Positions 11,494 through 23,689 of a stretch of 64,000 nucleotides of DNA are shown in pieces. A model generated the notes under the pieces. That model was given only the letters and a program-made list of their open reading frames with translations. It had not been told where the DNA came from and ran no database searches. Every line of letters starts with the position of its first letter. Position 1 is the first letter of the stretch. Position numbers and translations under genes: made by a program. The stretch is from Selaginella moellendorffii (taxonomy: Eukaryota; Streptophyta; Lycopodiopsida; Selaginellales; Selaginellaceae), in NCBI RefSeq assembly GCF_000143415.4, contig NW_003314262.1:2530603-2594602 (forward strand), read 5' to 3'.

Positions 11494-12109
11494 TTGTGGG
11501 AGCTCCAATATCACAAGCTTGTCTCTCTAGTGTCAAGCTAAAATTCTTCTAAATTTTGGGGATTTTTTATGGATCAAGGTTTTAGGTAATGAATAAAAAA
11601 TTAAGATATGTGTAAACAACAGCTATTGGGCAAGTAGTAATGCAGGAAAATTTAATCATAATAAATTATGCTTATTCAGCCACTGCCATTATAAATCATA
11701 TCCTCAAAAAAGGTACTAATTTATAAGAAACTATGTTATAATCATATCCTATAATATCTCAAAGTCCTAATTCCTTATTTATTTTCTTTATAGTTTATGG
11801 AAAAAATAATTTACTAATGAAAGATTTTTTAATAAAAATAAATATAGAATCATTATTATTGATATAAAAGTGTTTTATCACATTTTTATTTTTTAATATA
11901 AAAGAATAATTTCATTTTTTTATTTCAGCATTTAGAAGGTTATGTTCATTAGAAATGTCAAATAGTATAACTTATGGAGGTGGGCATTATTTCTGATTTA
12001 AAGAACTTCTTTAAAACATATTTATAAACAATATTGTAAATCTATTGTGAAAGCATGTTCAGAAAACTGCAGATTATTATACTTTTTAATATAATGCTTT
12101 TTTTTACCG
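11494..12109. other. AT-rich spacer, nothing recognised
   Basis: Very AT-rich sequence with no open frame, RNA gene or repeat that I can support. Confidence 0.5.
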
Positions 12110-12322
12110 AACAAGATGATAATTTACTTGAGAAAAATAAGATTTAAAGATACTATTTTAAGTGGAATATCATATATTTCTGATTTAACATTAACAACTT
12201 TGAATGCTGGATTTAAAAATAATATAATTTATAATAATAAATATTTAATTTCTAAAAATAGAGAGAATAATTTATTAGTAGCATCAAGCTATAAAATTTC
12301 AAGGCTATGTATTTCTGAATAA
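12110..12322 (+). pseudogene. Possible Ty1/copia pol fragment
   Basis: A 68-codon stretch resembles the end of the copia protease region and the pre-integrase domain: SGISYISDLTLTTLNAGF (compare LSxVLYVPxLxxNLLSxSxLxxxGF), then YNNKYLISKNRENNLLVASS and a terminal RLCIS. It is isolated, AT-shifted and lacks neighbouring domains. The identification rests on spacing of conserved hydrophobics and is uncertain. Confidence 0.4.
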
Positions 12323-13270
12323 TTTTTATGCATTACTTATTTTTACAAAAGTCATCTTGTATTATATACAAAAAATAAAAATAATAATGTGGTCTACTAA
12401 GTCACTGTCTTTTTGGATAAATCTTTAAACTATATTAACCAGAAATTAGAAAATAACTTTTTTTAACTTTCCAGGACGGAACCCAGAAGGATGAAGCGTC
12501 CAGCTAGACGAATCCAGAGTTGGTCAACTGGTTGATCAACTCCAGGACTGGAGATTATTATGGGCCCTTGGACCTTCAGAGATGATCAGTTCCATCGGGC
12601 CAGCCTCGTAATTACTATAGACCCAGAGGGCGAAGCTAAGCGTGAGGACCTGCAAAGTTTGCCTGCAGCACTGCTCAACGTGATCAAGGATATGATCGGC
12701 TTTGCAGACCCATGCCACCCAATCTCCCGGCGTCCAATGTCTGGTCATCACCCCTGTCGTCCTGCTGTTCAGCTCACGCACGCGCACAATCGACCGGGGC
12801 GTCGCTCACCCAGCCCTCGCGATTCTTACCAGGCTAAATAGAAACTTTTTAGATTCATTTGTGCCCATAGTTTCCTGGTAGCCAGGATACTAGCGGGATG
12901 TAATAAGCAGCGCCGAGCATTTCAGCAGAGTTGGCACCGATCTTGCAGTAGCACGGCGGAATCGCGTCGAAGGCCGCCCTGCCAAGCTCGAACCGCATGG
13001 CGGCGCGAGCAGAGAAGAGGCAATTCTTCGAGGCGATCAAGCTCACGAGTCTAAGGCCGCTCCAGAGTCCAGAGTCCAGACCTGTAATTATGGTCATGCC
13101 GCTGGAGGCGATCTCTTATTTCCAAAGTACGCAGTTTGTTCTATGCGAGCTGGAGGCCACTGAGCATGGTCCACGGCAGTGGATCTCCTGGATTTTGTTC
13201 GACGTGTTGGGGTTGTGATGCTGGCATCTGTGGGCAGGGGGAAGATCCAAGTAACTTAACCAAGTATAGA
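12323..13270. other. Spacer with unrecognised short frames
   Basis: The composition changes from AT-rich to balanced at about 12475. Short open frames at 12560-12841 and 12997-13218 have no domain that I recognise and could be decayed coding sequence. I found no RNA gene. Confidence 0.4.
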
Positions 13271-13277
13271 GTGAGAC

Positions 13278-13625
13278 ATGGAGTTTGCATTGTCCAATAC
13301 TTCCATGCAAGGCGATTACGAGCCACAAGGTGGAACTTACTGTCAATCAGCGTTACCTCAACCTCAAGAAGTATTGCAAACCACGTCCCAGGAGATTGGT
13401 GGTGAGTTTCCTCAAGAAGTGTTTAAGCAAGGTGGAGGAGCCACTTGTTGGGGACAAGCCCAAGATGTAGGTGGTGCCAGCGTTTCCTCAGAAGTTTTTG
13501 CCCAAGGTAGAGGAGATATGCAAGCCACTTGGCAGGCCCAAGACTTTGCTGATATCTTTATTGACGTCGAGGTCTTCGCTAAATTCATGGAAGGCCACAA
13601 GAAGTTGCACTTGGATTACAAGTGA
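13278..13625 (+). CDS. Hypothetical 115-residue open frame
   Basis: An ATG-initiated frame with several Gln/Gly-rich segments, such as EVFKQGGGATCWGQAQDVGG followed by a related EVFAQGRGDM. The imperfect internal repetition (QEVF, SEVF, VEVF) suggests a low-complexity protein or a decayed duplicated gene. It ends just before the inverted copy at about 13640. I see no known domain. It may not be a real gene. Confidence 0.2.
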   Translation: MEFALSNTSMQGDYEPQGGTYCQSALPQPQEVLQTTSQEIGGEFPQEVFKQGGGATCWGQAQDVGGASVSSEVFAQGRGDMQATWQAQDFADIFIDVEVFAKFMEGHKKLHLDYK

Positions 13626-13639
13626 ATCGGATTACTAAA

Positions 13640-13870
13640 GTGATTGCAACCAAACTTGATGAAGGAACTCATCTCGTTGCGATCTCCCAAATCGCGAGCG
13701 CGCTCTATATCGTCGATGATTTCTTCTTTGACTTGCCTGCTCTTCATTCCAAGCGGATGGCACGTTCAACAGGTAAGGAACTTAGCCATCTTGTTTCTTA
13801 TGTACTGAACGTCTTGCATGTCATAGCCTGCTTCACTGGCTTCCAGATAGAACTCATCAGTCATCGTTTA
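13640..13870 (-). pseudogene. Inverted copy of the 3' part of the neighbouring gene
   Basis: Read on the minus strand, this segment matches the coding strand at about 14785-14995 of the gene at 13979-15028. Long runs such as GAAATCATCGACGATATAGAG are shared apart from isolated substitutions. An 18-bp block of the gene (around 14855) is missing here, and a further short gap breaks the frame. It is a partial, non-functional copy in inverted orientation, 5' of the intact gene. Confidence 0.85.
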
Positions 13871-13978
13871 GAAAAGAACCGAAACGAATATTCGAGTTCC
13901 ACACGAATATTCGAATCTATGCGATGATTCACATCCACTTAAATTCAAACCAACCGCGCTCTTTCGCGCTCTTCTTCC

Positions 13979-15028
13979 ATGGCATCTCGGGTCTCAAGCC
14001 CGCGGCACTCGGTGTCTCCCAAGCGAGGCTTCTCCGTGCTGGGCCAAGTGAGAAGCGTGAGCAGGGATGAGATCCGGCAAGAAGCTCTCCACGACCCATT
14101 CCTCGAGGTGTATCGATCCGAAAAGAGGCCCCTCTCTCCCCGGAGCCTCACGCACTCCCCCTCCAAGGAGCTCACCTTCATCGCCATCAGCAAGTACACG
14201 GCCCCGGATGGCAGCGACGATCTCCGATCGCTGGGTCGGAGCGTCACCACGCTCCAGGAGCGAGTGGAGGTCCAGGCCAAGGAGCTCGAGGCACAGGCGG
14301 CTATCCTGGAACAGCAGAGCCGGGAGATTAAAGAGCTCCAGCCCATGAAGGAATGGTTCCAGAAGCAAAACATGGAGCTCTACTGGTCGAAAGTTGGCTC
14401 ACCGCGAGGAGTGGCAGCGTTTGAGATCCTGGCCGAGGTCCGCTCCATGCTGTCCAGAGTCATGCACAACCACATCTCGTCAGTCATCGAGACTATCCAG
14501 AGCGAGGACAGTGGCGATTCAAGCGAGCAAGCAGTCGTGTGCGAAGAAAATGCTGCTGCAAGCAGCGCGAGGAGGGGGAGCAAACGCGAGCGTCGGGAGC
14601 ATGCTGATGCATACAGGCAGCTGTTTGGGAAAGGGCCATTCCGGAACAAGAAATTCAAGCACGGGACTTACGAGGACTTACTGATGCATGTGGTTGCCAA
14701 GGAATCCGCCAACGAGGCTGTGGATCCAGCCTTGACTGATGCACTCGAGGCGGCGGAGGCGGAGTTCTATCTGGAAGCCAGTGAGGCCGGCTATGACATG
14801 CAAGATGTTCAGTACATAAGAAGCAAGATGGCTAAGTTCCTTACCTGTGAGAGGAAAAAGCGGAATGAAGCGTGCCATCCGCTTGGAATGAAGAGCAGGC
14901 AAGTCAAAGAAGAAATCGTCGACGATATAGAGCGCGCTTGCGATTCTAAAGACCTGGGAGACCTCAACGAGATTAGTTCCTTTATCAAGTTTGGTTGCCT
15001 GCTCTTCAGGCGCCACAATCACTTGTAA
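13979..15028 (+). CDS. Uncharacterised 349-residue protein
   Basis: This is an intact single-exon frame starting at an ATG in CTTCCATGGCATCTCGG. Residues about 1-60 are Ser/Arg/Pro-rich and probably disordered. Residues about 75-120 form a Glu/Gln-rich coiled coil (VTTLQERVEVQAKELEAQAA). Later come a basic stretch (ARRGSKRERREHADAYRQLF) and a helical acidic part with LEAAEAEFYLEASEAGYDMQ. I do not recognise the family; it may be restricted to the lineage. Its stop lies 17 bp from the stop of the convergent GCP4 gene, so the 3' UTRs must overlap. Confidence 0.6.
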   Translation: MASRVSSPRHSVSPKRGFSVLGQVRSVSRDEIRQEALHDPFLEVYRSEKRPLSPRSLTHSPSKELTFIAISKYTAPDGSDDLRSLGRSVTTLQERVEVQAKELEAQAAILEQQSREIKELQPMKEWFQKQNMELYWSKVGSPRGVAAFEILAEVRSMLSRVMHNHISSVIETIQSEDSGDSSEQAVVCEENAAASSARRGSKRERREHADAYRQLFGKGPFRNKKFKHGTYEDLLMHVVAKESANEAVDPALTDALEAAEAEFYLEASEAGYDMQDVQYIRSKMAKFLTCERKKRNEACHPLGMKSRQVKEEIVDDIERACDSKDLGDLNEISSFIKFGCLLFRRHNHL

Positions 15029-15045
15029 TCCAATTTAAAAGTGCC

Positions 15046-17976
15046 TCAATGAAGAGTGGTAGAAGCAGAAGGAAGACGAGGGCGAATTACATTTAGAGCA
15101 CCTCTTGCAGTCGACTGTAGACGTAAAATTTGCACCTCCGTAAGTAAGAGTTTGAAAAGAATAGCCTACCTCAAAGAAAGAGTTGTAGTTTAAACGTAGA
15201 AGAAACTGCCTCAAGAATGGTGCTCGCTGGCTTCCTGCTAGTTTACTACTTCGCAAAATTGTGTAAAGCGAGTTCGACTTCTTGTTGAACTCCTGAACAA
15301 ACAAACACTGTGATTATCGAAACTTCCTAATTTCAAACAAACTTACCTCCGTTATTTGATCCAGCTCAGCAGCTGTAGAACTCGAAGTGGCATCTTGATG
15401 TTCCATGATGCGGCACAACTGCAGGCATAGTTTGATGATGCTATCCAGTATCCTAGACACTGAACCAATATCTAGAAAAGACTGAGATATTAAAGCTGAC
15501 AAGTACCTGCAGAAAGATCAAGCTAAAAACATTTCAGAATCTGCAAAGAACGTTACTCTTGATGAAATCGAGCCAATTCTGTAAAATCTTTTGATGCCTG
15601 AACGCGCTCTTGCAGCAAATTCCATTGAGACTCGATGACATCCACCTGAGCGAATTAAGAACATTTCGATCATGAGTTCTGTTGAATCTCTTACCTGTAT
15701 GTAGAACTGTAGATTTGTTATCAAATAGGCCATATGTTGTCGAAGCCTCCAAGTAGGCATACCCGAAACTTTGGGATCATCCTTCTTGTGGTTTTTCTGA
15801 CGGCCTCGGGATTCCCTTCGATCACGCTGCATGGCTTTTGCCCAAGATTTCTCGAGCTCAAGCTGAATCCGCTTCAAACGAAGTAGATACTGGAACACCT
15901 TGCTGTATCTGCAATAAACCTTGTAAGACCGTGAAAGATGTTATAGGACCTACTTGGCCAAAACTTCTCGATTGAACAGAAGCTGCAGCGGCCAGTCGAT
16001 GCTATATTCCAGCGCAATGCCATCCCACCCATCATAAGAAGGTCCAACCGCAATGTCCGACAGTGCATCGATGCTGGACCTTTGCTTCACCTCCATCTGT
16101 GAAGGAGGGAGTCCAGAGTTTGCTAACAGTGGCATCCTGGACATGGTTAAACACGTTAACAAGCACCAGCATCAATTAAAAGCTTTACCTTAAGGTAACT
16201 CGCGAGAAGTACTTGTCCTCGTCGCCTATTGTCTTTACTGCAGCCTGTGCCGTGATTTTAAACATTATTGATTGCAAAAGATGTTTTCTAATACCTGCTG
16301 AAAAGGTGCTTTGAGATCTGCCTCTGCCGTCGATGGCCTAGGAGGAAGCTTCATCAAAGATCGGCTCTCTTCCAGAAAACACTGACAATCAAACAGTCAG
16401 TACGAAGGCAATACATTAGCTCACGTACCTGGAAAAAATCTCCCTTAGCAAGAAGAAAATAGTCTTTGAAGGCTTTCAAATGGCCAACCAAATCCGCGTG
16501 AACTACCACAAGCTGCAAGAACCAGATAAAAAAGGACAACTTGGATTGAAAAAACTACTCATACCTTCCAAAGATGTGTGGCCGCGATAGTGCGTATAGA
16601 ATCAATAGAACGTTCAAAAGAAAGTTTGTGGAATAGTGGTCTTTCCTAAAAAAGCAAACCATCAAGCAATCGGGAAAACTGGAGTAATGGCAAAAGTACC
16701 TGAAGTTCGCGAAGCAGTGAGCCAATCTTTTCAGCTTCTTCTTTAGGTAGAAGTTCAGGTCCTTCGTACGCTCCACTGAATGAGTACTGTTTCGTCAAAG
16801 ACGACGAAGCACTTGGATTACGAAGAACTCTCACTGCTTTGCCGACAAATAAAATAGACTCCGCTACCGGTAATTGGATGTAATCTGGTAGCATGTCCTA
16901 TACAAATTACAAGATATGTGACAGTCGAACACAAGACGCTATAATGCATACCAGTCGAACACAATATCCGGTGTGCCAGTCGATCATATTGGCATCTTCA
17001 GTGCCACGCCCAGACTTGGATTTATTTGCTGGTGGCTCGGACGCATCTATGTCCGCTTTCGCCTGCTCGTCTTGAGTCCTGCCAGTAAAGAATCAGAACG
17101 TCATTGTGAGTAGCACAAGAATACCTGCTTATAAAAAACTCTTGATTTTGATCCTGTAGAAGGCCATATACCATCCACCCCGAAAGCTGGCGATACATAA
17201 CCTGGTGTGCTTGCCATAGTAATCTGTAAAACGAAACAAAAGTAAAACGAAAACGTCTTCCTCAAAACTATTTCCCTTACCTTTGGATCCAGGTCTGGAG
17301 TTCTGGGATGCCGCAGTGAGACCTTTCATGCAAAAAATTTAAGAGCTTTCCACCCCGTAGCTTCTTTGATTCCACCTCTCGGACCAAAGCATGTAGTGGA
17401 GGCAACAACAAATCAAACTGCTCTAAAGTCAGACGACAAGCAAAAACCAAAGAGACAAGGTTCTTACTTGCTTGAGGCACTGCGTGACGATGGCCAAAAC
17501 CGGCAATGGATCAGCCAGAATATTTTTCTCCAGCGTAAGAACTGCCGATCGATACTTGGCAAGAACCTCGGTCACTCCATTCGCCACTGCTCTCTGGTAG
17601 ACGCTGTGCTGCTGGACGACAGCCTTGGAATCCTGGAGAGCTCCAATCCAGCTAAGATTTCGCGACTTCAACGCGAAGCGATCCAGCTCCCGGTAGTAAA
17701 ACCCCAGCCGTAGCAGCCGCTCGAGAATTTCCCTGGATTTTCAGCGATCAAGGCAAAGAACACAAGATTTCTCCGCACAAACCTCTCAGACGGCCGCAAG
17801 AACTGAAGATCCGGCGCAATCCGGAACGTACATTCATCGCTGCTCGCCCCGTCAGGATCATCCTGTGCGTAGTGCCTGCTACCGTCCTTGAATCCAAGGC
17901 GCCGATCCTCCTCGTCAGCATCGATGAACACATCGCCAGTGCATCCGACCAGCGCTAGCAGGAGCTCGTGAAGCAT
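15046..17976 (-). CDS. GCP4: Gamma-tubulin complex component 4
   Basis: GCP4 is a GRIP-domain subunit of the gamma-tubulin ring complex that nucleates microtubules. The first exon begins MLHELLLALVGCTGD, with DECTFRIAPDLQFLRPSER further on, as in plant GCP4. Later exons give LLRLGFYYRELDRFALKSRN, GWDGIALEYSIDWPLQLLF, YLSALISQSFLDIGSVSRIL and FNKKSNSLYTILRSSKLAGS. The last exon encodes STARGALNVIRPR and stops at 15046. I count about 15 exons with introns of 45-70 bp. The first intron (17782-17733) joins PSE to REILERLLRLGFY in frame. The protein appears complete. Confidence 0.9.
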
Positions 17977-19385
17977 TCTTCAAGCAAGCCAGTCCCAAAA
18001 CCCTAGAGAGTAAAGGCTAATCGAAAATAAAACGATTTTGAGCTTGCCTCGTCAAATACTTTGTCTATAGATGAAGTGACTAAAGCTCGAGAATAGTGCG
18101 ACTAATTTACAGCTCATGGACTTGAATGTGTGCCTATCAATTCAAGGATATCTGGATCGATAGACCTGCTGTTTTTATGATCTGTGTGTCTTGATTTTGG
18201 AATTTCACCTGATGTGGGAGTTGTAGATTGTGTATAATTAGCAGGAAGAAAGCAATGTTGTATATGAACACCAAATGCAAATTCTCAAAGAATAGATTAA
18301 TCTTGTGTTTATAAATTATATACATGTTTATAATATATTGACAGTTAACACTATTTTCTAAAATTAACAATTAATGAGATTTTGATTATTTTATTCAATG
18401 ATAATATCTGGATTGCATTAATAAAAAATATACTACAGTATGATTAAACAAGAATTGAAACAAATAATGGCAAACAAATGAAGTTCTGCTTCAAAGCTCT
18501 ATATTTCATTACTAATTTAATATTATAGTTTACAGTAATTAATTTATATATTGAGAATATATACCTAAAATAAATAAAAATAAAAATAAAACATTTGTTC
18601 AATGCTTCTTTGGCACTGGCACTAAGAGATTGAGATAGAGTAGCATTAGAACAAACCATAGATCTCTATCAAATAATGCAGAAGAACAACTAAAAGCCTA
18701 GTTTGGTCTTGTTCGGCATGATCACAAACTCAAGAGCTAGGGACTACTAGGCAATCTTATGACTCTTCCAAAATGTTGAGATTAAGCCAAATATAATTCT
18801 CTTCAACAATCTTGATTAATAAGCAAAGAAAGTCACACTTGCCATAGATGATAAGCTATGACCTAAAGCCATTAAAGATAACTCTTAACATCCTCATCAA
18901 CATATATACTAATGTTGCTTGACAAAGTCTTAGATGTTTACAACACTATCAAGTGGAAGAAATGGAAGCTTGATATCCTCATTTACAACATGCACTCAAG
19001 TTCTGCGTGGATAACAATAACATTTATAAGGGCAAAAGCTTGATTGAAGATATGGAGAGGGGGAAGCAATTACTAAATTGTATGATTTACAGGATATTAA
19101 GATCTATACAATTAAAGATAACAGTGGCTATTGAAGTAGCCAAAGGGAAAAACCTAAAAATGATTAAAGGTTTTAACATTATAAAAACTGTGTGTTTATT
19201 AATTTAAATTCATCTCCAAATTTCTAAGCATCCTTGTATATAGTTATCCAATTCACAGCATGTCAAGATCAACTAGAAACATGAGGATATTGTAGTGGAT
19301 GTGATAGTAAGCTCTAGCAATATAAAATAATAGTGTATATTAGAATTCTAGACAAGAGAAACCAATGCTAAAATGAATGACTTTT
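17977..19385. other. AT-rich spacer upstream of GCP4
   Basis: The first 100 bp presumably hold the GCP4 promoter and 5' UTR; an AAACCCTA telo-box-like motif lies at about 17999. The rest is AT-rich with only short frames. I recognise no gene or RNA. Confidence 0.5.
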
Positions 19386-19387
19386 TA

Positions 19388-19684
19388 AAAAGTCCAAAGT
19401 AAAGAGCTTACACCTAGTATTAAAGAAGGATTAAGTTTGCTAAAAGAATCACATTATATATTAATATTGATATTTAGAAATTTAATTTATTTTACCTGAG
19501 CTAAACTTAAGTGGTAGAATATCAAAAGAGTGGCTTCTTAAGAAAGCCATGGGTAAATTCTATTTACAAAGGCATGAACTTGCAAGAAAGTATAAAGCAA
19601 TAAAGGAAAGAAAGAGATTTATTAAGATTCAATAATAGAGAAAGTGAATAAAGGTCCCAAAAAGTCTAAACTAAAAATCTTACA
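19388..19684 (+). mobile_element. Heavily decayed TRIM copy
   Basis: It aligns with the element at 10713-11488. It shows an LTR end (AGTCCAAAGTAAAGAGCTTACA), a mutated PBS (TAGTATTAAAG for TGGTATCAGAG), then AAAAGAATCACATTATATAT for AAGGGAATCGCACCACATAT, GGCATGAACTTGCA for GGCGTGAACTTGCA, and a shortened second LTR ending CTTACA at 19684. Most differences are C to T or G to A, as expected of methylated repeats. Confidence 0.75.
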
Positions 19685-19699
19685 ACCATGTTTGACAAG

Positions 19700-20773
19700 T
19701 TCAAGAACTAAGCTCATACTCTATAAGTTATGACAATTATTTCTAGCTAAAGATCCAAAATGGAGCTCTGACCTAAAAAGTCAAGAGTGGGAATGGAATT
19801 CCTAAAGAAATATTTAAGGAGTGAATATGAAATAGTAATTTTAAAAAAGAGACAAAAAAAATGATTAACACTTAGAAGTGTCAAAACTGAAGCCTTAAAA
19901 CCTGAGGACTAGAAGTGGGACAATGTTAAAATCATTTTCCCCAACTAAGAAACTAAGATATTTGGAGTTTGATATATCTTTAGGTGAAGTTTAAAGTAAT
20001 CATCTCCCAAACCTTGAGGGGTTTGGTAAATCCTTATGAGATAATTGGGGGAGGACTCTACATAAGCCAATGTGACTAAAAAAGTATTATACTCATGCAG
20101 TAGGTGATGATATAAATATTAAGAAGTCCAAAACTAAAGTGAACCTTTCACCCTTATAGGTGAAAGTAAATTAAATGTATAATTCCCAAAAGCACCAATG
20201 CATAAAACTCATGGATTCAATATATCATTGCAATTGCAATTGCTTGTTCCTAATGGCCTATCCTTCCACTAATAGTTATGTGGTGAGGAAGTCTCAGAGG
20301 TTAACATGACTTAGTAGACAAGTCTTCAAGTTGACTTAAATGGCAAATATTAGCAAATACTATCGTGATTGGAAAAGGATTAAGTGGGATCAAGGAAAAT
20401 ACATTGGAGGATAGTGATTTTCTACATCTTAAGGTATTCTAAAGATGCTAATTAGTGATCATAAGATAGCCACTCATAGAATAGATTGGAGGGATGGGTT
20501 TATAGTAATGAATTACTAATGAGATAGTGAATACAAACATGGCTTTAGTGTAAAACATTGATATATTATTAATACTTTTAGGTGTCTGAAATGGGATTTA
20601 GACACATGGAATATTTGAACTATATGTACAGTTAATGTGGATATAAAGCTAACTTTAAGGTCATACTAATGACTCTAAGTTGGGATGAGGATTTATAGAG
20701 GTTGTGAATGAGACTCTTAAACTATAGATAAGTGATTAAAGTAAAATGGAAAATTTAATCACTTAAATTTACA
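19700..20773 (-). repeat. Heavily decayed copy of LTR-like unit X
   Basis: The right end reads AGTGATTAAAGTAAAATGGA, then AAATTTAATCACTTAAATTTACA, the complement of the X start with C to T changes. To the left GAGGTTGTGAATGAGACTC is unchanged from X. Further left, TCTTAAGGTATTCTAAAGAT resembles CCTAAGGATGCTAAGGA, and GAGGGGTTTGGTAAATCCTT matches the part flanking the microsatellite. The left border is approximate. Confidence 0.7.
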
Positions 20774-22559
20774 TTGATGTGGCAAATAAATTAATGTGAA
20801 TTACAATATTATGGCAAATAAAGAATTAATATTTAGTATTAATATGTATAATAAACTATATAAATTTGGCTTGCATATCAATATGTGTTTATGCCTTGAT
20901 CACAAAATTGCAATCAACATTATTTTTTGACTTATACATATATGTTTAAATAATTTAAACACATGTTTTATTGCAATATGATTGAATTATGTGCTACATC
21001 AGAACATCTGTGTACCTCTTTTAAATATATAATCATCTTTTGATTATCATAAATTTTTTATAAATATATAAAAAATTATAATCTACTTAAATATTGTCTA
21101 TATTGATACAATATACTTTTCATTTTACCAAATACCTTATATTTTTGCTTATCTTTTCTCATTTACTTGATCATGCCATCTATTATAGTAGTAAGGCCAT
21201 ATAACCAAAATAAATAGATAAAACATTTGGCTCAAATAGTTTTTATAAAACACTTTAATAATTTATATATTATTATCTTTAAAAACTTTATCATGATTAT
21301 AACTATTACCATATTATAAAAAAATTTAATATAAGAAAACTGAATAAAAAATAACTATAATTTTTTTACTGGGTCACATTCAAAATAATTTTACTCTTAA
21401 TTAAATCCTTAAAATTTTTACTTACATACCTACTAGAAGCTTTAGTTTATATTTCATATTATTTATTTTTTCAATAATTTTGAATGGCTAAGATTATTAA
21501 ACTTATCATTTTTAACATATTTAAAATTTAAAACTTATATACAGTAACCCTGGAATTGTAGCTTTGCCCATCCTTGAATCCAAGCCCTGTATTCTTTCAT
21601 TCTAATATTAATTCTCACTATAGCTAGGGTCGTGACCGCACTATTTTCTTTACATGAAACTTTAATTAAAGTTTATAGAACCTTAGCTAAGTAAAAATAT
21701 CCTTTTTTCTGTGTTGCCACATTGGAACACAAATAATTTAGCAACTCCCTAATAATAAAGATCAAAATTCCAATGAAATAAACGAGATTTGTGGATTCTA
21801 ACATGAAAAACTTTTATAGTACAAGTGTAATTTTTCCCAATTTATTCCTTTGGTAGTGGAAATGCTATTAGGATTTTTATGATTTTTTTTTTTCGGTAAG
21901 AAGGATTCTAAAATGGTGACTCATTTGATGAAGATTTGTAGTCATGTATATATTAATTTTTGAATAAATAAATAATTTTACTTTATTTTAATGGATATCA
22001 AGAAATAAATATAGAAATTATATAAGCCTTTTATCTTGATAAGGTTTTCTAAGACTATATAAAAATAAATGATACATAGTTCTCTCAAGTGAAACACCAA
22101 TAACAGTTTTGATTAAGAATGCCAAAATATATATTATTAAATTATTCAGATTATTAAATATTATCACAATTTTAATTTTAAATTCATTATTTTGACTGAA
22201 AGCCTTTTTAGAAAAAAATCAATTTTAAAAAAATACTTTTTAATTTAACTAAATAACTATTTTGTGTAATAAATATCATCCTTAAATTCAAATCTATATA
22301 CATATAAATTGAGGTGCATTACATTAGATGTGATTGTTATTAAGAATTTAGACTTTAGTGTCAAGTTTACTATGATTTTCATCATTACCATATCTATTTA
22401 TATAAGGTTCTATAGTAGGGATAGTTGTCAAAAGCATAGGCAACCACTGAAAACATGTGTTGCTCCTTATTTTATATCCAACTTAGGTTTAAGTTTGTAA
22501 GAAACTAACTCACTAAAATGTTGTAGGCTAGAGGATCCCTTAAAATCACAATTAGAATA
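20774..22559. other. AT-rich spacer, nothing recognised
   Basis: Very AT-rich sequence without convincing open frames. A 63-codon frame at 22309-22500 has no recognisable domain. Given the decayed elements on both sides, this is probably old transposon sequence beyond recognition. Confidence 0.5.
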
Positions 22560-22965
22560 GTAAAGGGTTCATTGGATAAGACTGAGTTTAAGACTGATTA
22601 TGTCCAAGATTAAGTCCAAGAAGATTAAGTCCAAGATCAAGTTCAAGCCAAGTCCAAAATCTAAGATTAAATCCAAGATCTGAGATTACATTTGAGACTG
22701 AGTCTAATACTAAATTCGAAACCAAAGTACAAGTACTAATATAGGTTATAGGTTAAAAGCTCAGGGATGTGAAAAGTTTCAAAAGTATAATAAGGATAGG
22801 CCTTAGCATTAAAAACCTTCTCCAATGATGTTTTTAAATCAAGTTAGGATTGAAATTGGGGGTGAATAACATTAGGTGGGAATGAATGTGGGGAGTGTTA
22901 AAGAAGCTCCCAGAAAGGAAACTGACAACAGTGCTCCCAACTTAAGTGGTGTGGTGCCCCACTTT
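22560..22965 (-). repeat. Decayed fragment of LTR-like unit X
   Basis: The stretch 22565-22730 is a degenerate repeat of AAGTCCAAGATTAAG-like units, resembling the complement of the X microsatellite after decay. It is followed by TTCAAAAGTATAATAAGGAT (X has TCCAAAAGTATAGTAAGGG on the complement) and GCTCCCAACTTAAGTGGTGT (X has GCTCCCAGTCCAAGTGTGGG). The rest of the unit is missing, replaced by the RibA fragment region. Confidence 0.55.
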
Positions 22966-23219
22966 AGTACCATGAAAAACACTCTTTTCCATACACTGAA
23001 CTTCAAAAATTCTTCTAGGGTGACATTGGCAATGGCTGGGATGTCCTTGCCTCACTAGGGACGTTTTCAGTGCCAAGAGATGCGGCTGTGCAACCAGCTC
23101 GAAAATCATGATGATGCAAATTGAGAAAGAGGATGAGGGCCATAACATTGTGGAAGCAGGCTTCGCGGGTGTATGGAATTGGAGCACAGGTAATGGATCA
23201 AACACTTGAGAACTTTGCA

Positions 23220-23440
23220 ACTAATTGAACTTTCGTTTTACAAATTCTAAGGGACGTGGGTGTTAGAATGATGAAGCTCATGACAAACAATCCAGCAAAG
23301 TATATGGCATTGAAAGGCCATGGTTTGGTGATCACTCATTTCAGTGATCTCCACTATCACTGACGAGAACAAGCGCTACTTGGAAACCAAGCGCGAGAAA
23401 ATGGGCCATGTCTATGGCTCGGACTTATTTCTCATTGCTG
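23220..23440 (+). pseudogene. RibA (GTP cyclohydrolase II) C-terminal fragment
   Basis: Translation gives [20 protein letters not shown] followed by LKGHGL, then, after a frame break and a stop, ENKRYLETKREKMGHVYGSD. These are the conserved C-terminal segments of plant RIBA proteins, which convert GTP to the riboflavin precursor. The N-terminal DHBP synthase and the zinc-binding catalytic part are absent. This is a truncated, non-functional copy. Confidence 0.75.
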
Positions 23441-23689
23441 ACAAGGTAAATGGGGAGAAAAAGAGCCAAAATTCTCTTTAATAATACGTCGAGTGTTCGA
23501 ATCTCGGTAATCATCAAATTCTTTCCAAATTTGCAAGCTGGAAATTTCCGAACATGAAAAACTTTCCCATTGAGAGAGCAGCCTTACCTCTAACTGGTTT
23601 GGAAGAAAACTGTTGGACGGCTTTCAATGTCGATGCCGCTTTTGCGACTGACAGCACCTGGAAAAACTAGTGAGAAAAACCTAAAGCCG

